DNA of 39,693 bases from Paramoeba atlantica (taxonomy: Eukaryota; Discosea). The stretch lies in NCBI GenBank assembly GCA_977017575.1, contig CDRNVI010000102.1:1-39693 (forward strand). Direction: 5' to 3'. Below the pieces are notes generated by a model. It did no database searches, was not told the origin of the DNA, and worked only from the letters and a program-made list of their open reading frames with translations. Below, one piece after another: positions 37,511 to 39,693 of this stretch (position 1 is its first letter; each line of letters begins with the position of its first letter). Made by a program: the position numbers and the translations under genes.

Positions 37511-38894
37511 ATGGTTCACACTGCACAAAAACTATCGAGAAAAGGAGCAGCGACACCCCAAACGCAATTAATGACAGAAACAGCGATGAAATTTAATACG
37601 GAAACAAAATCGTCTCAAACTTCAGGATTTCGCGACTTGTTTCTGCAAAGCAGAAAACCAGACCACTTCAAAGAAGTTCTAAAAAAGCACGGAACAGAAA
37701 TTGAGGCACAAATTCAAAAAGAATGTTCCGAGATTGAATATGGTTTAAGGAAAAATCGGTCTAATCCGTGGCGCACGCTGCGGAGGGTTTGCGGTTCATA
37801 CAGGGACACCTTTCGCATAGAGACCTCATCGACGAGAGAGACACTTCATATTGTGAAGGATTTCTTTGCGCGTATGGGCTCCGATGATCGTGGAGATAAA
37901 AACATTACCTTCGAAGCGGTGACCTCCATTAAAATACCGATAAATGATGATATTTTTTCCATGGAAGAGCTAGAAGATGGAATAAGCCGGCTCGCGCGCA
38001 AGGAATGGGCGCCTGGAATAGATCAAATTCCTGCGGAAGTACTTGCGATTATCACGGAACACAAGGATCTGAGAAACGTAATGTTAAATATCATCAATGA
38101 AGTTCACCGTAAAGGAGTTTCGCCCGAGTCCTGGAAGGTAGTACTTCAGGTTCCTATTCCTAAAAAAGGCGACCTGACACAAATTTCGAACTGGCGACCA
38201 ATCTGCCTCGTCAACCAGCGAGGTAAAATTAATGAACGCAATGATTCTTCGAAGAATGAGACCAGCCATTGAACCGCTTCTAAGGGATAGTCAATTCGGA
38301 TTTCGCCCGGAAAGGTCCACAGCAGGAGCGCAGAAAATACTTAATGATGTGAAGATAAGGTCGTCACGCAACAAGAGGAGGGTCGCAGTTGCATTCATGG
38401 ATTTTGCTAAAGCTTTTCCTTCGGTATCTTTTTATGCAATCCGTGCTGCTCTTAAAGCTTTTCACGTCGGACCAGCGATCACTAGTATGATAATGTCACT
38501 GTATTCCAATCTAAGAGGCATAGTCCAAACACCGTACGGCAATACGGATTCTTTCCCTATTGAAACAGGAATTCTCCAGGAGACGTTCTTGCTCCTAATT
38601 TGTTTGTGCTTGTTATTGAAAGAATTCTTCACAAAGCGACCGATAACAAACCTCCAGGGATTCTGTTGAGGAGCAGCGGGACAAAAAGTAGGGGAATTCA
38701 AGAATTTCGATTGAAGGACATTTATTACGCAGGACGATATTGCTCTTCTGGCGGAGACAAAACATGAAATATCCGAAATGATAGAAGCTACGGCTAATGA
38801 AGCACAATATGCCAATCTAAGGGTTGCTGTGGGAAAACATAAGACTGCCTTCGGGAAGGTTCCCGGGGGAACAAGAGAACTTCGGGCGGGATAA
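37511..38894 (+). pseudogene. LINE-type RT core, array element 3
   Basis: This is the same RT with more differences than the other two: an extra C in GTCAACCAGCG, one G fewer in CTCCAGGAGACG, an extra G in TACGCAGGACG within motif C, and a 9-bp loss near 38849 (GACTGCCTTCGG). The common TAA is at 38892-38894. Confidence 0.85.
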
Positions 38895-39065
38895 ATGGGA
38901 AAGATTACTCTCGTGGATTCCTACCGACATCTTGGTCACCTTCAAGATGTTACGGCAGCATCCCCCATCAAAGATCGACTGAGATTAACATGGGCAGCGT
39001 TTCGCAAGCTTAATGGAATCTGGGCCTCACCACTGAGTGCTGCTACGAAATAGCGCCTGTTTGAT

Positions 39066-39693
39066 TTAGGCTCTTCGTTAAACGCGGTGGTTGCTTTCAA
39101 CTTAGAAGTCACTCATGCTGCGATCTTCGCGTTGAAAACTACCACCGCGTTTAACGAAGAGACTAAAAAAGAAAATTTAGCCTGGAAAACGGAAAGATTA
39201 TAGCCAAAAATAGCCGAATATCGGGTAAAAATGGGGTCATTTTTGGATATTTTTGCTCTCAGAGCACTAAATCCGACATTTGCGCGTGGTACATCACTCG
39301 TAGGCATGAATGGAAGCCTACCGAACGTATTGGGTAGAGAATGCGACTCCAACCATACCATTCTTTCGACACAAAAATGCCCCTTTAGGTCCGAAAAATA
39401 CTTTTTCACCTTTTGTGGTCAAAAATGGGTCATTTTGAGGGGCGCACCACGGTTCTAAGAAGGGATACCTTGCGAAAACGCCTGCGGAGAAACCTAGTAT
39501 AGATCCCAAACTATAATTAACAATAGGGGAAACGATTTTGGAAAAATATCTTTTTTGTCATTTTTTTCGCCAAGTTGAATTTTTTTTCAAAATTTTTTTT
39601 CTGAAAAAATCCGAACTTGGCGGACCCGTCCTGCGGATACGGGGGGGGGGGTCACCCCCGGGTAGGGGGCTGGAAAATGCGCGCCAAGACCCC
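39066..39693 (-). repeat. Right arm of array element 3, cut by window edge
   Basis: P' 39067-39175, B' 39178-39490, and A' from about 39494 to the window end. The array probably continues. Confidence 0.85.

Larger units (their letters stand above)
26369..39693. repeat. Tandem array of a ~4.66-kb unit, three copies (third cut by window edge)
   Basis: Matching positions are spaced 4663-4668 bp apart, for example 26683/31346/36013 and 27268/31931/36581. Copies are nearly identical. Each unit is an element with long inverted arms plus a spacer of about 320 bp holding part of block B and palindrome P. The first unit lacks the outer 46 bp of block C, where M2 abuts it. Confidence 0.95.

Overview
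The window is eukaryotic, repeat-dense DNA. It holds LINE (non-LTR) retrotransposons of the APE-endonuclease/RT/RNase H type, a Helitron (HUH Rep plus PIF1-like helicase), tRNA-derived SINEs, minisatellites and large fold-back repeats. Only one gene looks host-like: a dual-specificity phosphatase at about 6.1-7.1 kb with no visible intron. The species cannot be named from the sequence; a repeat-rich unicellular eukaryote or alga would fit, but that is inference.

Layout. 0-4.2 kb: the right part of a large inverted-repeat element. Its arms are built from three repeat blocks, here called A, B and C, plus a palindrome P. It carries a minus-strand LINE RT that is open for 774 codons but has lost catalytic residues. 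4.45-8.26 kb: two pieces of a plus-strand LINE in collinear order, separated by a SINE (SINE1), a second tRNA-headed repeat (S2) and the phosphatase gene. 8.3-8.86 kb: non-coding DNA rich in hairpins. 8.88-13.58 kb: a near-complete minus-strand LINE with a (TTGGA)n tail, inserted into a repeat called M and flanked by an imperfect 11-bp target-site duplication. 13.58-14.88 kb: the rest of M, a CACGTG-rich minisatellite ending in an inverted S2. 14.9-16.7 kb: an internally deleted LINE with an open RNase H frame. 16.8-17.7 kb: an 83-bp-arm palindrome, a 100-bp tandem duplication and a second SINE1.

18.0-23.2 kb (minus strand): a decayed Helitron with a DUF6570-like region, Helitron-like N domain, HUH Rep with a YxxxY pair, PIF1-like helicase motifs and, unusually, a C48/Ulp1-type cysteine protease where the C-terminal helicase half would be expected. 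A three-zinc-finger ORF lies upstream of it. 24.4-26.4 kb: a second, longer M.

26.4-39.7 kb: a tandem array of a 4.66-kb unit, nearly three copies, running off the right edge. Each unit is a 4.35-kb element with fold-back arms of about 0.85 kb (order C-A-B-P). It carries a CENP-B/pogo-like HTH fragment (minus strand) and a LINE-type RT (plus strand) that has neither endonuclease nor RNase H. The copies are almost identical and differ mainly by single-base indels, each private to one copy. The same arms enclose an unrelated LINE fragment at 0-4.2 kb, so this is a family rather than one accident. I consider this array the best candidate for something undescribed.
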